DNA of 64,000 nt. Source: Pseudomonadota bacterium. Its GTDB lineage: Bacteria; Pseudomonadota; Alphaproteobacteria; Sphingomonadales; Sphingomonadaceae. The notes under the pieces were generated by a model. That model did no database searches. It was not told the origin of the DNA and saw nothing but the letters and a program-made list of their open reading frames with translations. The position numbers and the translations under genes were made by a program. Below, in pieces: positions 1 to 7,518 of this stretch (the first letter of the stretch is position 1; each line of letters starts with the position of its first letter). Where the stretch lies: positions 62,001-126,000 of the forward strand of contig JAEWEY010000002.1 of NCBI GenBank assembly GCA_023389105.1, written 5' to 3'.

Positions 1-834
1 ATCGACGATACCGCGGTGACGCCCCGCTACGTGACCGGCCTGTCGCCGGACCGCGAGCTGCCGATCATCGGCAAGATCGCGTGGGGCTCGATCCGCAACA
101 AACTGCTGTTCCTGCTCCCCGCGGCACTCCTGCTGACCGCCTTCGCCCCGTTCCTGACGACACCGCTCCTGATGATCGGCGGCTCCTACCTTGCCTTCGA
201 AGCCACCGAGAAGATCCTTGAAAAGCTGCTCCACGAGCATGAGCATGAGGAGCAGCTGGTCGACGCGATGGGCGATCCCGTCGAGCTTGAGAAGATGCAG
301 GTTAAGGGCGCCATCCGTACTGACTTCATCCTCTCGGCGGAGATCATGGCCATCGCGCTCGCCAGCCTCGAGCATCTGACCTTGCTGACCACCGCCATCG
401 CGCTGATCGTGGTGGCGATCGCCATCACCGCCGGAGTCTATGGCGCCGTCGCGCTGATCGTGAAGCTCGACGACATCGGGCTCCACCTGGCCGAACGTGA
501 CAACCGCAGCGCCCGGGCCTTCGGTTGCATGCTGGTACGCGTCGTCCCGTCGATTCTGTCCGGCCTGTCGACCATCGGCACCACGGCCATGCTGTGGGTT
601 GGCGGCGGAATCCTCGTCCACGGGCTGGAAGAGCTCAACCTCCTGACCCTGGTCCCCCACACGATCCATGACATTGCCCATGCCGCCGGCGAAGCAACAG
701 GGCCGCTGTCGGGTATCGTGAATTGGCTGGTGAATGCGCTGGGCGGGGCTGTCGTCGGCCTTATCGTCGGCGCCATAGTCGCCCTCATCGTCCGGCGCTT
801 CACCAAGCGGCCGGAGGAACTGATCACCGATTAA
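1..834 (+). CDS. DUF808 (YedI-like) inner-membrane protein, 5' partial
   Basis: The frame is open from the first base, so the gene begins outside the window. A GTG at 16 lies inside the conserved region and is not a convincing start. The visible 277 residues match the DUF808/YedI family: a 'VTGLSPDRELPI' segment, then hydrophobic blocks near residues 33-65, 110-150, 180-208 and 238-265, with a His/Glu-rich patch (HEHEHEE) after the first block. E. coli YedI is roughly 300 residues, so only about 25-30 residues should be missing. The function is unknown; it is an integral inner-membrane protein. Its 3' end overlaps the convergent flavin reductase gene by four bases. Confidence 0.85.
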   Translation: MDDTAVTPRYVTGLSPDRELPIIGKIAWGSIRNKLLFLLPAALLLTAFAPFLTTPLLMIGGSYLAFEATEKILEKLLHEHEHEEQLVDAMGDPVELEKMQVKGAIRTDFILSAEIMAIALASLEHLTLLTTAIALIVVAIAITAGVYGAVALIVKLDDIGLHLAERDNRSARAFGCMLVRVVPSILSGLSTIGTTAMLWVGGGILVHGLEELNLLTLVPHTIHDIAHAAGEATGPLSGIVNWLVNALGGAVVGLIVGAIVALIVRRFTKRPEELITD

Positions 835-1346
835 TCGAAGTGCAGCCGGCGATAGCTGCCGCGGAAATACAGCAAGGGATCGAGCTTCGCGTCGAAGGTC
901 GCCTTCACCACTTGGCCGATCAGGATGTGATGATCGCCGCCGTCATGAACGGCATGGCGCGCGCACTCGAACACGCCCATCGAATCCTTGAGGATCGGCG
1001 CGCCTGCCTCCCCGGTCGACCAAGGCGTCGCGCCGAACCGGTCCTGATCGCGCGTCGAAAAGCGGATCGACGCCGGCTGCTGCCCCGTCTGCAGCACGTT
1101 CACGGCGAAATGCGAAGCGCCGACCAGCGCCTCGGCGCTCGCCGCGCGCTTGGCCAGGCATACCAGCAGCAAGGGCGGGTCGAGCGACACCGAGGTAAAG
1201 CTGTTGACCGTGAGCCCGGCCGGCTGGCCGTCGGTGTCCACGCATGTCACCACCGTCACCCCGGTCGCGAAGCAGCCAAGGGCATCGCGCAGCGTCCGCG
1301 GGTCGTGCCCGCTGCGATACTCACCACTGGTCGGCTGATCCGCCAT
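831..1346 (-). CDS. Flavin reductase family protein (HpaC-like)
   Basis: This 171-residue protein has the flavin reductase-like split-barrel fold signature: 'ATGVTVVTC' near residues 28-36, 'LTVNSFTSVSLDPPLLLVC' around 45-63, and 'FAVNVL' near 79-84. Such enzymes use NAD(P)H to reduce FMN or FAD, either for a two-component monooxygenase or as a free flavin supply. It lies 23 bases downstream of phhA on the same strand and is probably co-transcribed. Phenylalanine hydroxylase itself uses tetrahydropterin rather than flavin, so the partner is not evident. The family call is firm; the physiological substrate partner is unknown. Confidence 0.85.
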   Translation of the reverse strand: MADQPTSGEYRSGHDPRTLRDALGCFATGVTVVTCVDTDGQPAGLTVNSFTSVSLDPPLLLVCLAKRAASAEALVGASHFAVNVLQTGQQPASIRFSTRDQDRFGATPWSTGEAGAPILKDSMGVFECARHAVHDGGDHHILIGQVVKATFDAKLDPLLYFRGSYRRLHFD

Positions 1347-1369
1347 GCCGCGGCTATAACGCGCTGCGG

Positions 1370-2140
1370 TCAGAGCGCCAGCAGCCTCTCCGGCGTCAGC
1401 TCCAGCACAGCCTCGATCGCGGCGCCGAGGGAAGATGACACCAGGTAGCGCGGCTGAAATGCATCGTGCTTGTACGGCGTGTGCACCGCGCGCTCGATCG
1501 TGAACGGCAGCCGCTCTACACTTTCGCTCTCCAGGCTGAAGTGCGCCTCGCCAAAGCTCGATGCCAGTCCGGCGCCGAGGATCTTCAGGTCACCGGCCTC
1601 GCTCGCCAGACCGAACTCAACGCTGTGCCAATACAGCCGCGCCGCCCGCTCGCCCTCTCCAGCCGCGATCGCGGCCGACCCGAGCTCGCCGATGTGTCGC
1701 GTCATTTCCGCGAAGTCGTGGTGCGCCAGCATCGGAATGTGGCCGAACATGTCGTGGAAACAGTCCGGTGCCTCTAGATAGTCGAGCTGCTGGCGGGTCC
1801 GAATAAAATTTCCCACCGGGAACACGCGCTCGGACAGCATGGCGAAGAAGATGTCGTCGGGAACCAGGCCCGGCACGGCGACCGTCCGCCAGCCGGTCCG
1901 CGGCTGCAGAATGGCGTTGAGTCCCTCCACGTCCGGCACGCCCGGATGCGACAGTCGCAGGAGGTCGATGCCATCGAGGAATGGCGAGACGACGCGGCTA
2001 TCCAGCAGTTCCACCTGTCGCGCGAACAGCAGGTCCCAGACCGCATGGTCCTCGGCAGTGAAGTCGTCCCAGTGCTGCGGGACGACGTAGCTCGCCCAAT
2101 CCTTGCTGGGGGCGGCGCTTCTGATCTTTTCCTGCAACAT
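1370..2140 (-). CDS. phhA: Phenylalanine 4-monooxygenase
   Basis: This 256-residue monomeric bacterial aromatic amino-acid hydroxylase converts phenylalanine to tyrosine with O2 and tetrahydropterin. The catalytic core is intact. The two iron-binding histidines are His129 and His134 in 'CFHDMFGH', and the third ligand is Glu175 in 'WHSVEFG'. The ATG at 2140 follows an AAGGA ribosome-binding site at seven bases. phhB and hpd lie within 3 kb, so the locus covers Phe to Tyr and, after transamination, 4-hydroxyphenylpyruvate to homogentisate. An intrinsic terminator ends 26 bases upstream of the start codon and is preceded by a small frame rich in Tyr codons. This suggests attenuation control of the gene (see those entries). 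Confidence 0.95.
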   Translation of the reverse strand: MLQEKIRSAAPSKDWASYVVPQHWDDFTAEDHAVWDLLFARQVELLDSRVVSPFLDGIDLLRLSHPGVPDVEGLNAILQPRTGWRTVAVPGLVPDDIFFAMLSERVFPVGNFIRTRQQLDYLEAPDCFHDMFGHIPMLAHHDFAEMTRHIGELGSAAIAAGEGERAARLYWHSVEFGLASEAGDLKILGAGLASSFGEAHFSLESESVERLPFTIERAVHTPYKHDAFQPRYLVSSSLGAAIEAVLELTPERLLAL

Positions 2141-2166
2141 CGCTAAATCCTTGGGTTCGAGACAAT

Positions 2167-2197
2167 AAAAAACCCGCCGAGCGGACGCTGGGCGGGT
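2167..2197 (-). terminator. Intrinsic terminator immediately upstream of phhA (candidate attenuator)
   Basis: On the minus strand ACCCGCC (2197-2191) pairs perfectly with GGCGGGT (2178-2172). Inside the loop a second stem AGCG/CGCT (2189-2186 with 2183-2180) can form. Six T residues follow (2172-2167). The hairpin lies between the small Tyr-rich frame at 2226-2324 and the phhA start at 2140, in the transcription direction of phhA. It could simply end transcription from the Flp pilin gene. Its position 26 bases before phhA and after a leader-like frame favours an attenuator. Confidence 0.8.
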
Positions 2198-2225
2198 GGA
2201 GGCGGTCGAAACTGTCGCGAGCGCG

Positions 2226-2324
2226 TCAGTCCGTTCCAGCCTCCCTGAAATAGTAATAGCTCGTCGGCGCGGCCGCGACGGCGCGCAGAAGGACGAGAGA
2301 GGCGGACCAGCGAGTCATCGCCAT
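2226..2324 (-). CDS. Candidate phhA leader peptide with Tyr-Tyr-Tyr-Phe codon run
   Basis: This 32-codon frame (or 30 codons from the second ATG at 2318) ends in 'SYYYFREAGTD'. Three tandem Tyr codons and one Phe codon lie at 2258-2247. It stops 28 bases before the terminator hairpin upstream of phhA. A weak GGTGA-type site lies about eight bases before the first ATG. A poor promoter-like pair, TTGCCC (2354-2349) and AAATAA (2332-2327) at 16-base spacing, would put the transcript start at or near the ATG. Sinorhizobium trpL is known to be leaderless, so such an arrangement has precedent. By eye, GGAGGC after the Phe codon can pair with GCCTCC (2203-2198), or GGGAGG with CCACCC (2199-2194, one mismatch), the latter overlapping the terminator arm. 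Leader function is inference. Confidence 0.5.
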   Translation of the reverse strand: MAMTRWSASLVLLRAVAAAPTSYYYFREAGTD

Positions 2325-2374
2325 ACTTATTTCACCGCGTCGATGAACGGGCAATGGCCGATTTGTCCTGTCGA

Positions 2375-2542
2375 TCAGGAAGAGGGCAGCTGATTGGATA
2401 CGTTGTTGTACATGCCGTTGATCTTGTTCCCCAATTGCATGAAGGCGGCATAGGCGGCGATCGCAATCAGGCAGGCCACCAGTGCGAATTCGATCGCGTT
2501 GGCGCCACTCTCGCAACCCATCAGTCTTGCGAATCTGCTCAT
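2375..2542 (-). CDS. Flp family type IVb pilin (orphan)
   Basis: This is a 55-residue prepilin: MSRFARLMGCESGANAIEFA, followed by a hydrophobic helix (LVACLIAIAAYAAFMQLG) and a short polar tail. The motif G-A-N-A-I-E-F, with Glu at +5 of the mature form, is the hallmark of Flp pilins, which the prepilin peptidase processes before this segment. A strong GGGGGG/GGAA ribosome-binding region lies just before the ATG. No tad/cpa secretion genes, prepilin peptidase or second pilin are nearby, so assembly must depend on a tad locus elsewhere. It sits between phhB and phhA on the same strand, an unexpected position for a pilin gene. Confidence 0.88.
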   Translation of the reverse strand: MSRFARLMGCESGANAIEFALVACLIAIAAYAAFMQLGNKINGMYNNVSNQLPSS

Positions 2543-2626
2543 GGGTGGTTCCCCCCGGATGATACGCCCGCGCTTCCACCGGCTGGCCGGTCAATTGTCG
2601 GCTTGCCGCCCTGCCAAATGCTTGCG

Positions 2627-2653
2627 GCGGATGGTTAAGTCCGTCGCATCCGC
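2627..2653 (-). other. Inverted repeat downstream of phhB
   Basis: GCGGATG (2627-2633) and CATCCGC (2647-2653) form a perfect seven-base inverted repeat with a 13-base loop, 17 bases after the phhB stop in its transcription direction. No T-run follows, so it is at best a weak terminator or an RNA 3'-end structure. Confidence 0.35.
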
Positions 2654-2669
2654 CTCGGGAAAATCGCGC

Positions 2670-2921
2670 TTATCCAGCGATGCGGTTAATTGCTTCCGCA
2701 AGCTCCACATCACGTTCCGTGAGACCGCCGGCGTCGTGGCTGGTCAGCCTGAAATCCACGCGATTCCACACGCTGGTAAACTCCGGGTGGTGGTCGACCT
2801 TTTCGGCGTGTAGCGCCACGCGGGTCAGGAAGGCGAACGCCTCGCTGAAATCCTTGAAGCGAAAAGCGCGTACGAAGGCGTTGCCACCGTTCTCGATCTG
2901 CCAGCCACCTGGTGCGTCCAT
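2670..2921 (-). CDS. phhB: 4a-hydroxytetrahydrobiopterin dehydratase (pterin carbinolamine dehydratase)
   Basis: This 83-residue protein recycles the pterin cofactor oxidised by phenylalanine hydroxylase, by dehydrating 4a-carbinolamine. The family signature is clear: 'FKDFSEAFAFLTRVALHAEK', then 'DHHPEF' with the two conserved histidines, and 'SHDAGGLTERD'. The ATG at 2921 follows AGAAGAGAG. It is somewhat shorter than the usual 95-110 residues because the N-terminal helix is abbreviated. A much longer upstream-open frame exists but lies antisense to hpd, so I reject it. It is divergent from hpd and on the same strand as phhA, separated by the Flp pilin gene. Confidence 0.92.
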   Translation of the reverse strand: MDAPGGWQIENGGNAFVRAFRFKDFSEAFAFLTRVALHAEKVDHHPEFTSVWNRVDFRLTSHDAGGLTERDVELAEAINRIAG

Positions 2922-2981
2922 TCTCTCTTCTGACCCTTGAAATGGCGGACTGGCAAGCGCAGTTGAACCGCGAAGGAGAGC

Positions 2982-4073
2982 ATGATGGCGACGCAACTTG
3001 CCGAAAAAGGGCCGTTGGGCCTCGAAAACCCGATGGGCACCGACGGCTTCGAGTTCGTCGAATATACCGCACCGGACATCGAGCTGCTGCGCTCGCTGTT
3101 CACCAAGATGGGCTTTCCGGAGGTCGCGCGGCACAAGAGCAAGAACGTCACGCTGCACAAGCAGGCCGACTGCAACTTCATCATCAATGCCGAGCCTGGC
3201 TCCTATGCCGAGGATTATGCCCGCGACCATGGCCCAAGCGCCTGCGCGATGGCTTTCCGGGTCAAGGACGCCAAGGCGGCGCATGCCCGCGCGCTCGACC
3301 TAGGCGCGACCGACGTCCGGGTCGCCAAGGGCGACGGCGAACTCGACATCCCGGCGATCGAGGGCATCGGCGGCTCGCGCCTGTTCTTTGTCGACCAATA
3401 CGGCTCGAATGGCTCGATCTACGAAACCGACTTCGACTTCCATCCCGACTGGCAGCAGCGGATGGCGGAGGCCGATTCGAAGCTCACCTACATCGACCAC
3501 CTGACGCACAACGTGAATCGCGGCCGGATGAGCGTCTGGGCCGACTTCTATGAAAAGCTCTTCAACTTCCGCGAGATCCGCTATTTCGACATCGAGGGGA
3601 AGCAGACCGGCCTGTTCTCCAAGGCGATGACCAGCCCCTGCGGCAAGATCCGCATCCCGCTCAACGAAAGCCAGGACGACAAAAGCCAGATCGAGGAGTT
3701 CCTCCGCGAGTATAAAGGCGAGGGGATCCAGCACATCGCGCTCGGCACGTCGAACATCTACGACGCGGTCGACATCATCCGCGGCCGCGGCATTCCTTTC
3801 CAGGACACGCCCGACACCTATTACGAGCTGCTGCCTGAACGGATCAAAGGCCACGAGGAAAGCATTCCCGAGCTCGAAAAGCGCCGCATCTTGATGGACG
3901 GCGCACCGACTGAGGGGCAGGGGCTCCTACTGCAGATATTCACCCAGAACGTGATCGGCCCGATCTTCTTCGAGATCATCGAGCGCAAGGGCAACGAAGG
4001 CTTCGGCGAGGGCAATTTTAAGGCGCTGTTCGAGAGCATCGAGCTCGATCAGGTCCGCCGCGGAGTCCTCTGA
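2982..4073 (+). CDS. hppD: 4-hydroxyphenylpyruvate dioxygenase
   Basis: This 363-residue alpha-keto-acid-dependent non-haem iron dioxygenase converts 4-hydroxyphenylpyruvate to homogentisate in tyrosine degradation. Two vicinal-oxygen-chelate domains are visible, at about 20-150 and 165-350. The iron ligands sit at His173 ('IDHLTHN'), His251 ('GIQHIAL') and Glu331 ('IFFEIIERKG'). The ATG at 2982 follows AAGGAGAGC; a second ATG lies directly behind it at 2985. The paaD-like gene follows after 35 bases. Homogentisate dioxygenase and fumarylacetoacetase are not in the window. Confidence 0.96.
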   Translation: MMATQLAEKGPLGLENPMGTDGFEFVEYTAPDIELLRSLFTKMGFPEVARHKSKNVTLHKQADCNFIINAEPGSYAEDYARDHGPSACAMAFRVKDAKAAHARALDLGATDVRVAKGDGELDIPAIEGIGGSRLFFVDQYGSNGSIYETDFDFHPDWQQRMAEADSKLTYIDHLTHNVNRGRMSVWADFYEKLFNFREIRYFDIEGKQTGLFSKAMTSPCGKIRIPLNESQDDKSQIEEFLREYKGEGIQHIALGTSNIYDAVDIIRGRGIPFQDTPDTYYELLPERIKGHEESIPELEKRRILMDGAPTEGQGLLLQIFTQNVIGPIFFEIIERKGNEGFGEGNFKALFESIELDQVRRGVL

Positions 4074-4108
4074 CGGCCGCGGTCGCCGCCATCGACGAAG
4101 CGGCCGTC

Positions 4109-4534
4109 ATGGCCGTGCTCGAGACGGTGCCCGATCCCGAGATCCCGGTCTTGTCGATCATGGACCTCGGCATCGTCCGCGGCGTGGCGATGGACCCGCC
4201 GCGGGTGCTGATCAGCCCGACCTACACCGGCTGCCCGGCGACCATCGCGATCGAGACGTCGGTTCGCGAGGCACTCGACGCGGCCGGGTTCCGCGATGTT
4301 CACATCGAGCGGGTGCTGTTCCCGCCCTGGTCAACCGATTGGATTACCGAGCGCGGCCGCCGGCGCCTTCAGGCCTATGGCATCTCGCCGCCAAGCCCGT
4401 CAGCGACCGCTGAGTGTCCTCAATGCAGCTCGTCAGATACCATAGAGATCAGCCGCTTCGGCGCGACGCCCTGCAAGGCGCAATGGCGCTGTAACGCGTG
4501 CCTCGAGCCGTTCGAGCGCTTCAAATGCCATTAG
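4109..4534 (+). CDS. paaD: PaaD-like protein (MIP18-family domain plus C-terminal zinc ribbon)
   Basis: This 141-residue protein has an N-terminal MIP18/DUF59 domain ('VPDPEIPVLSIMDLGIVRG' and 'TYTGCPA') and a C-terminal Cys cluster: Cys103-x2-Cys106, Cys122, Cys128-x2-Cys131 and Cys140. That architecture is typical of PaaD (also called PaaJ), needed to mature the di-iron phenylacetyl-CoA epoxidase PaaABCE. No other paa gene is in the window; the gene follows hppD instead. The ATG at 4109 has no obvious ribosome-binding site. About 12 codons are open upstream without a standard start, so the N-terminus is uncertain. It could serve a different iron protein here, such as the tyrosine pathway's dioxygenases. 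Confidence 0.85.
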   Translation: MAVLETVPDPEIPVLSIMDLGIVRGVAMDPPRVLISPTYTGCPATIAIETSVREALDAAGFRDVHIERVLFPPWSTDWITERGRRRLQAYGISPPSPSATAECPQCSSSDTIEISRFGATPCKAQWRCNACLEPFERFKCH

Positions 4535-4535
4535 G

Positions 4536-4976
4536 CTAATTCGCGCAGAGCTTGCCCGTTTCCTTGCAATAAGCGGCGCGGACATCGCCCTTGAAGTCCA
4601 TCGTCCCGATCCGCTGCATCGTGTCGCCGATGATGGCCGGCATCGCGGCGCGGGCCCGCCGACCGGCGCCGCTCGTCTGGAACGCCACGGCGGCCCGCAG
4701 GTCGGACACGCTCAGCCGCCGCGCATAGGCTTCGGCCTCGGCGCTCATCAGCCGATCTCGCCCCGCATCGTAGACGCGCTTGGCCGTCTCGCGGAGCTTG
4801 GTCCGCTCGGCGTCGGACAGGTCTTTCTGCTCGGCGACCAGCTCCTCGGTCTCCTTTTGTTGGATCATCGGCAGCAGCGAGGCGAGCGTCCCGCTCTCCG
4901 CCATTTGCCGCCCAAGCCGGAGCGCTTCTGGCGAGGGCTGCGCGGCCGCGGCAGCGAGCATGAGGACGATCACCAT
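4536..4976 (-). CDS. DUF2059 domain-containing exported protein
   Basis: This 146-residue protein has a short hydrophobic N-terminus (MVIVLMLAAAAAQ) resembling a signal peptide, followed by a helical domain with the DUF2059 pattern (repeated Glu/Lys/Arg helices, 'LSVSDLRAAVAFQTSGAGRRA'). The C-terminus has two cysteines, in 'AYCKETGKLCAN'. Its start codon lies inside the 3' end of the galactonate dehydratase gene, so translation is probably coupled. The function of DUF2059 is unknown. Any link to galactose metabolism would rest only on operon position. Confidence 0.75.
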   Translation of the reverse strand: MVIVLMLAAAAAQPSPEALRLGRQMAESGTLASLLPMIQQKETEELVAEQKDLSDAERTKLRETAKRVYDAGRDRLMSAEAEAYARRLSVSDLRAAVAFQTSGAGRRARAAMPAIIGDTMQRIGTMDFKGDVRAAYCKETGKLCAN

Positions 4977-6118
4977 TCAGCAAAACTCCCATCCTTGTTG
5001 CGGAAGATCGGGTTGCGCCAGCGGTGCCGGTCCCTGTCCGCCTCGCGGACCGCGGCCTCGTCAATATCGACACCGAGCCCCGGGCCCTCCGGCACCGGCA
5101 AATAGCCGTCGACCGGCGTCAGTGCTTCCTTGTTGGTGCAGAAGTTCAACAGGTCGTGTCCACCGGTGTTGTAGTGGATGCCGAGGCTGATCTCCTGGAT
5201 CGCATGGTTCGGCGTGCAGGCTGCGATCTGCAGGCAGGCGCCGAGCGCCAGCGGGCCGAGCGGACAGTGCGGCGCGACAGCGACGTCGTACGCCTCGGCC
5301 ATCGCTGCGATCTTGCGCACCTCCAGGATGCCCCCGGCGTGACTGAGGTCGGGCTGAATGATGTCCACGATGCCCTTCTCGAACACCGGCTTGAACTCCC
5401 ACCGCCCATAGAGCCGCTCGCCGAGTGCGATGGGCGTCGAGACGTGGTCGGAAATTTCTTGCAGGCCTTCCAGGTTCTCCGAGAGCAGGGGCTCCTCGAT
5501 GAAGAGCAGACCCATCGGTTCCAGCGCCTTGGCGAGCTGCTTGGCCATGGGCCGGTGGACGCGTCCGTGGAAATCGAGCCCAACGTCCATGCCCTGCGCC
5601 TGCGCGGCCTCGACCCGCTTCACGACGTCGTCGAACGCCTTGGGCGTGCCGATCCAGTCGAGCTCGGCAGTCGCGTTCATCTTGACGGCATTGAAGCCCT
5701 GCGCTTTCCGGCCGGCCGCCGCGTCGGCGATTTCGTGCGGCCGGTCACCGCCGATCCAGGCATAGGACCGGACCTTCTCGCGCACCTTGCCGCCCAGCAT
5801 CTCCCAGGCCGGTAGGCCGAGCGCCCGGCCTTTCAGATCCCACAGCGCCTGCTCCAGCCCCGACAGCGCCGACATGATGACCGCGCCGCCGCGATAGAAA
5901 CCGCCGCGATAGCCAACCTGCCAGATGTCCTCGATCGCGAAGGGATCCGCCCCGATGAAGCGATCCCGGTAGGCCTCGAATACGCCGTCGACGGCTTCCG
6001 CCCAGCCTTCCAGGCTTGCCTCGCCCCAGCCGACCGCGCCATCGTCGCTCTCGACACGAACGAAAAGCCAGCGCGGCGGGACCAGGAACGTTTCGATGCG
6101 ACCGATCTTGCGCGCCAT
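4970..6118 (-). CDS. dgoD: D-galactonate dehydratase
   Basis: This 382-residue enolase-superfamily enzyme closely resembles E. coli DgoD along its length ('YRGGFYRGG', 'SALSGLEQALWDLKG', 'APHCPLGPLALGAC', C-terminal 'AEW'). It dehydrates D-galactonate to 2-dehydro-3-deoxygalactonate. The Mg-binding acids are Asp182 in 'LDFHGR', Glu208 in 'FIEEP' and Glu234 in 'LGER'. His184 and His284 fit the catalytic histidines. It overlaps the upstream glycosidase gene by one base, so the two are co-transcribed. Together with the lactonase, kinase, aldolase and galactose dehydrogenase nearby it completes the De Ley-Doudoroff pathway. Confidence 0.95.
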   Translation of the reverse strand: MARKIGRIETFLVPPRWLFVRVESDDGAVGWGEASLEGWAEAVDGVFEAYRDRFIGADPFAIEDIWQVGYRGGFYRGGAVIMSALSGLEQALWDLKGRALGLPAWEMLGGKVREKVRSYAWIGGDRPHEIADAAAGRKAQGFNAVKMNATAELDWIGTPKAFDDVVKRVEAAQAQGMDVGLDFHGRVHRPMAKQLAKALEPMGLLFIEEPLLSENLEGLQEISDHVSTPIALGERLYGRWEFKPVFEKGIVDIIQPDLSHAGGILEVRKIAAMAEAYDVAVAPHCPLGPLALGACLQIAACTPNHAIQEISLGIHYNTGGHDLLNFCTNKEALTPVDGYLPVPEGPGLGVDIDEAAVREADRDRHRWRNPIFRNKDGSFAEW

Positions 6119-7470
6119 CAGGCTTGCGCTCCGCTTTGCTCGCTTTGGCCGCCGCCGGACTCGCTTCCGTCGTCTGCCTCATTGGCGTTGCTGGCATTGC
6201 TGACGGTGCCGGCCTGCGTGCCGTTCGACGTCAGGTGCCGCCCGGCGGCATCGTCGCTATCGGGCATCTCGCCGATCTTCTTGATCGGCACCACCAGGCA
6301 CACGCTCTGCGCCGGCAGCACGTTGCGCCAGTCGGCGATTAGCTGCTTGTACGCCTTGCCGACGTTGCGGATCTTGCGGTCGAGATCGAACAGGCCAAGC
6401 GGGTTCACATTGCCGTTCTGCTCACGCAGCGCCGTGTCCCAATCAACCTGGTCGGTCAGGCTGTACCAGGTGAAGCCGACGGTCGGAATGCCGACGTTGC
6501 GCAGCCGCAGCACGTTGGCCCATTCCTTCCACAGCCATTTCACCGCCTCGTCGCCGTGCTGGCCTTCCCAGAGGTTGGTCTCGGTGTGCATCACCGGCAG
6601 CCGGTAGCGGTTGTAATATTGCCGCGTAATCTCGGCGTATCCGAACGTCTCACCCGCCGCGACGGTATGGCCGTCGGCGAACACGCGGTGCTCGTTCAGC
6701 GCGTAGTAGTCGTTGCCGAAAATGCAGTGCTGCTTCAGCCGGTGCTCGAGGAACCACTCATATTCCTCACGGGTCATGCCGTTATCCAGCAGATACTGGT
6801 ACATGCCGCTGTCGACCCGGCGCCCGTAATTGAGGTCGAGCGACAGGAAGCGCATCTGGTTCAGCACTTCCGCGCGGCCGATCGCCGCCGGTGAATCCGC
6901 GTGATAATATTCGGACGATTCCGACTGAATGAAGATCGCGTCGTGGCGGCGCTTAAGAATCTCGATCATCGCCATCACATTGGCTTTGACGATGTGCTTG
7001 AGCGCGGTGATGAAGGACTTGTCGTCCTTCTTCTGCTCGTTCCACCAGCCGTACTTGGCGGAGAAAACCGAGCAGATGAACATCTCGTTGATCGGGGTGT
7101 AAAGCTGGACCCACGGGAAGCGCTCGGCGAAGTCGCCGGCATAAGCCGCGAACAGGCGCGGGAAGTCGGGGTTCTGAAAATTGCCGACCCAGTCCGGCAC
7201 CCCAAAATGGCAGAGGTCGACGATTGGGGTAATGTCGCGGCGTTTAAGGTCCGCGAAGGTCAGGTCGGTGAATTCCCAGTCGTACTTCCCGGGGGCAAGC
7301 CAGGTTTTGTGGATCGGCGGGCCGTACCGCAGATAATTGATGCCGATTTCCTGGACGCAGTCGAAGTCCTCGCGCCAGCGCTCGTAATGGCCGCACACGG
7401 CCATCTCATCGACGCGGGTCTTGCCCTGGTTGATCGTGGGGTAACTGTTCTCGATCCCCGTCGCGAACAT
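6118..7470 (-). CDS. Family 1-like glycoside hydrolase
   Basis: This 450-residue cytoplasmic glycosidase resembles clan-A (GH1-type) TIM-barrel enzymes. The acid/base Glu129 sits in 'YTPINEMF' and the nucleophile Glu297 in 'VMHTETNLWEG'. No signal peptide is seen. The last 45-50 residues are low-complexity (Ser, Asn, Gly, Glu, Gln) and unlikely to be part of the barrel. The ATG at 7470 lacks a well-spaced ribosome-binding site; GGGAGAG lies about 20 bases upstream, so a non-ATG start slightly upstream is possible. Placement inside the galactose cluster suggests that it releases galactose from an oligosaccharide. The substrate is not demonstrable from sequence. Confidence 0.82.
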   Translation of the reverse strand: MFATGIENSYPTINQGKTRVDEMAVCGHYERWREDFDCVQEIGINYLRYGPPIHKTWLAPGKYDWEFTDLTFADLKRRDITPIVDLCHFGVPDWVGNFQNPDFPRLFAAYAGDFAERFPWVQLYTPINEMFICSVFSAKYGWWNEQKKDDKSFITALKHIVKANVMAMIEILKRRHDAIFIQSESSEYYHADSPAAIGRAEVLNQMRFLSLDLNYGRRVDSGMYQYLLDNGMTREEYEWFLEHRLKQHCIFGNDYYALNEHRVFADGHTVAAGETFGYAEITRQYYNRYRLPVMHTETNLWEGQHGDEAVKWLWKEWANVLRLRNVGIPTVGFTWYSLTDQVDWDTALREQNGNVNPLGLFDLDRKIRNVGKAYKQLIADWRNVLPAQSVCLVVPIKKIGEMPDSDDAAGRHLTSNGTQAGTVSNASNANEADDGSESGGGQSEQSGAQA

Positions 7471-7518
7471 GAAGTTGGCGATGGCTTACTCTCCCGTCGT
7501 CAGTTCTCGTTGGCCCGC

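Noticed and set aside
2922..3284. Upstream extension of the phhB frame
   Set aside because: It is antisense to hppD, lacks family similarity, and a good start with ribosome-binding site exists at 2921.
5024..5815. Long open frame antisense to galactonate dehydratase
   Set aside because: No recognisable domain, no ribosome-binding site, fully covered by a clear gene on the other strand.
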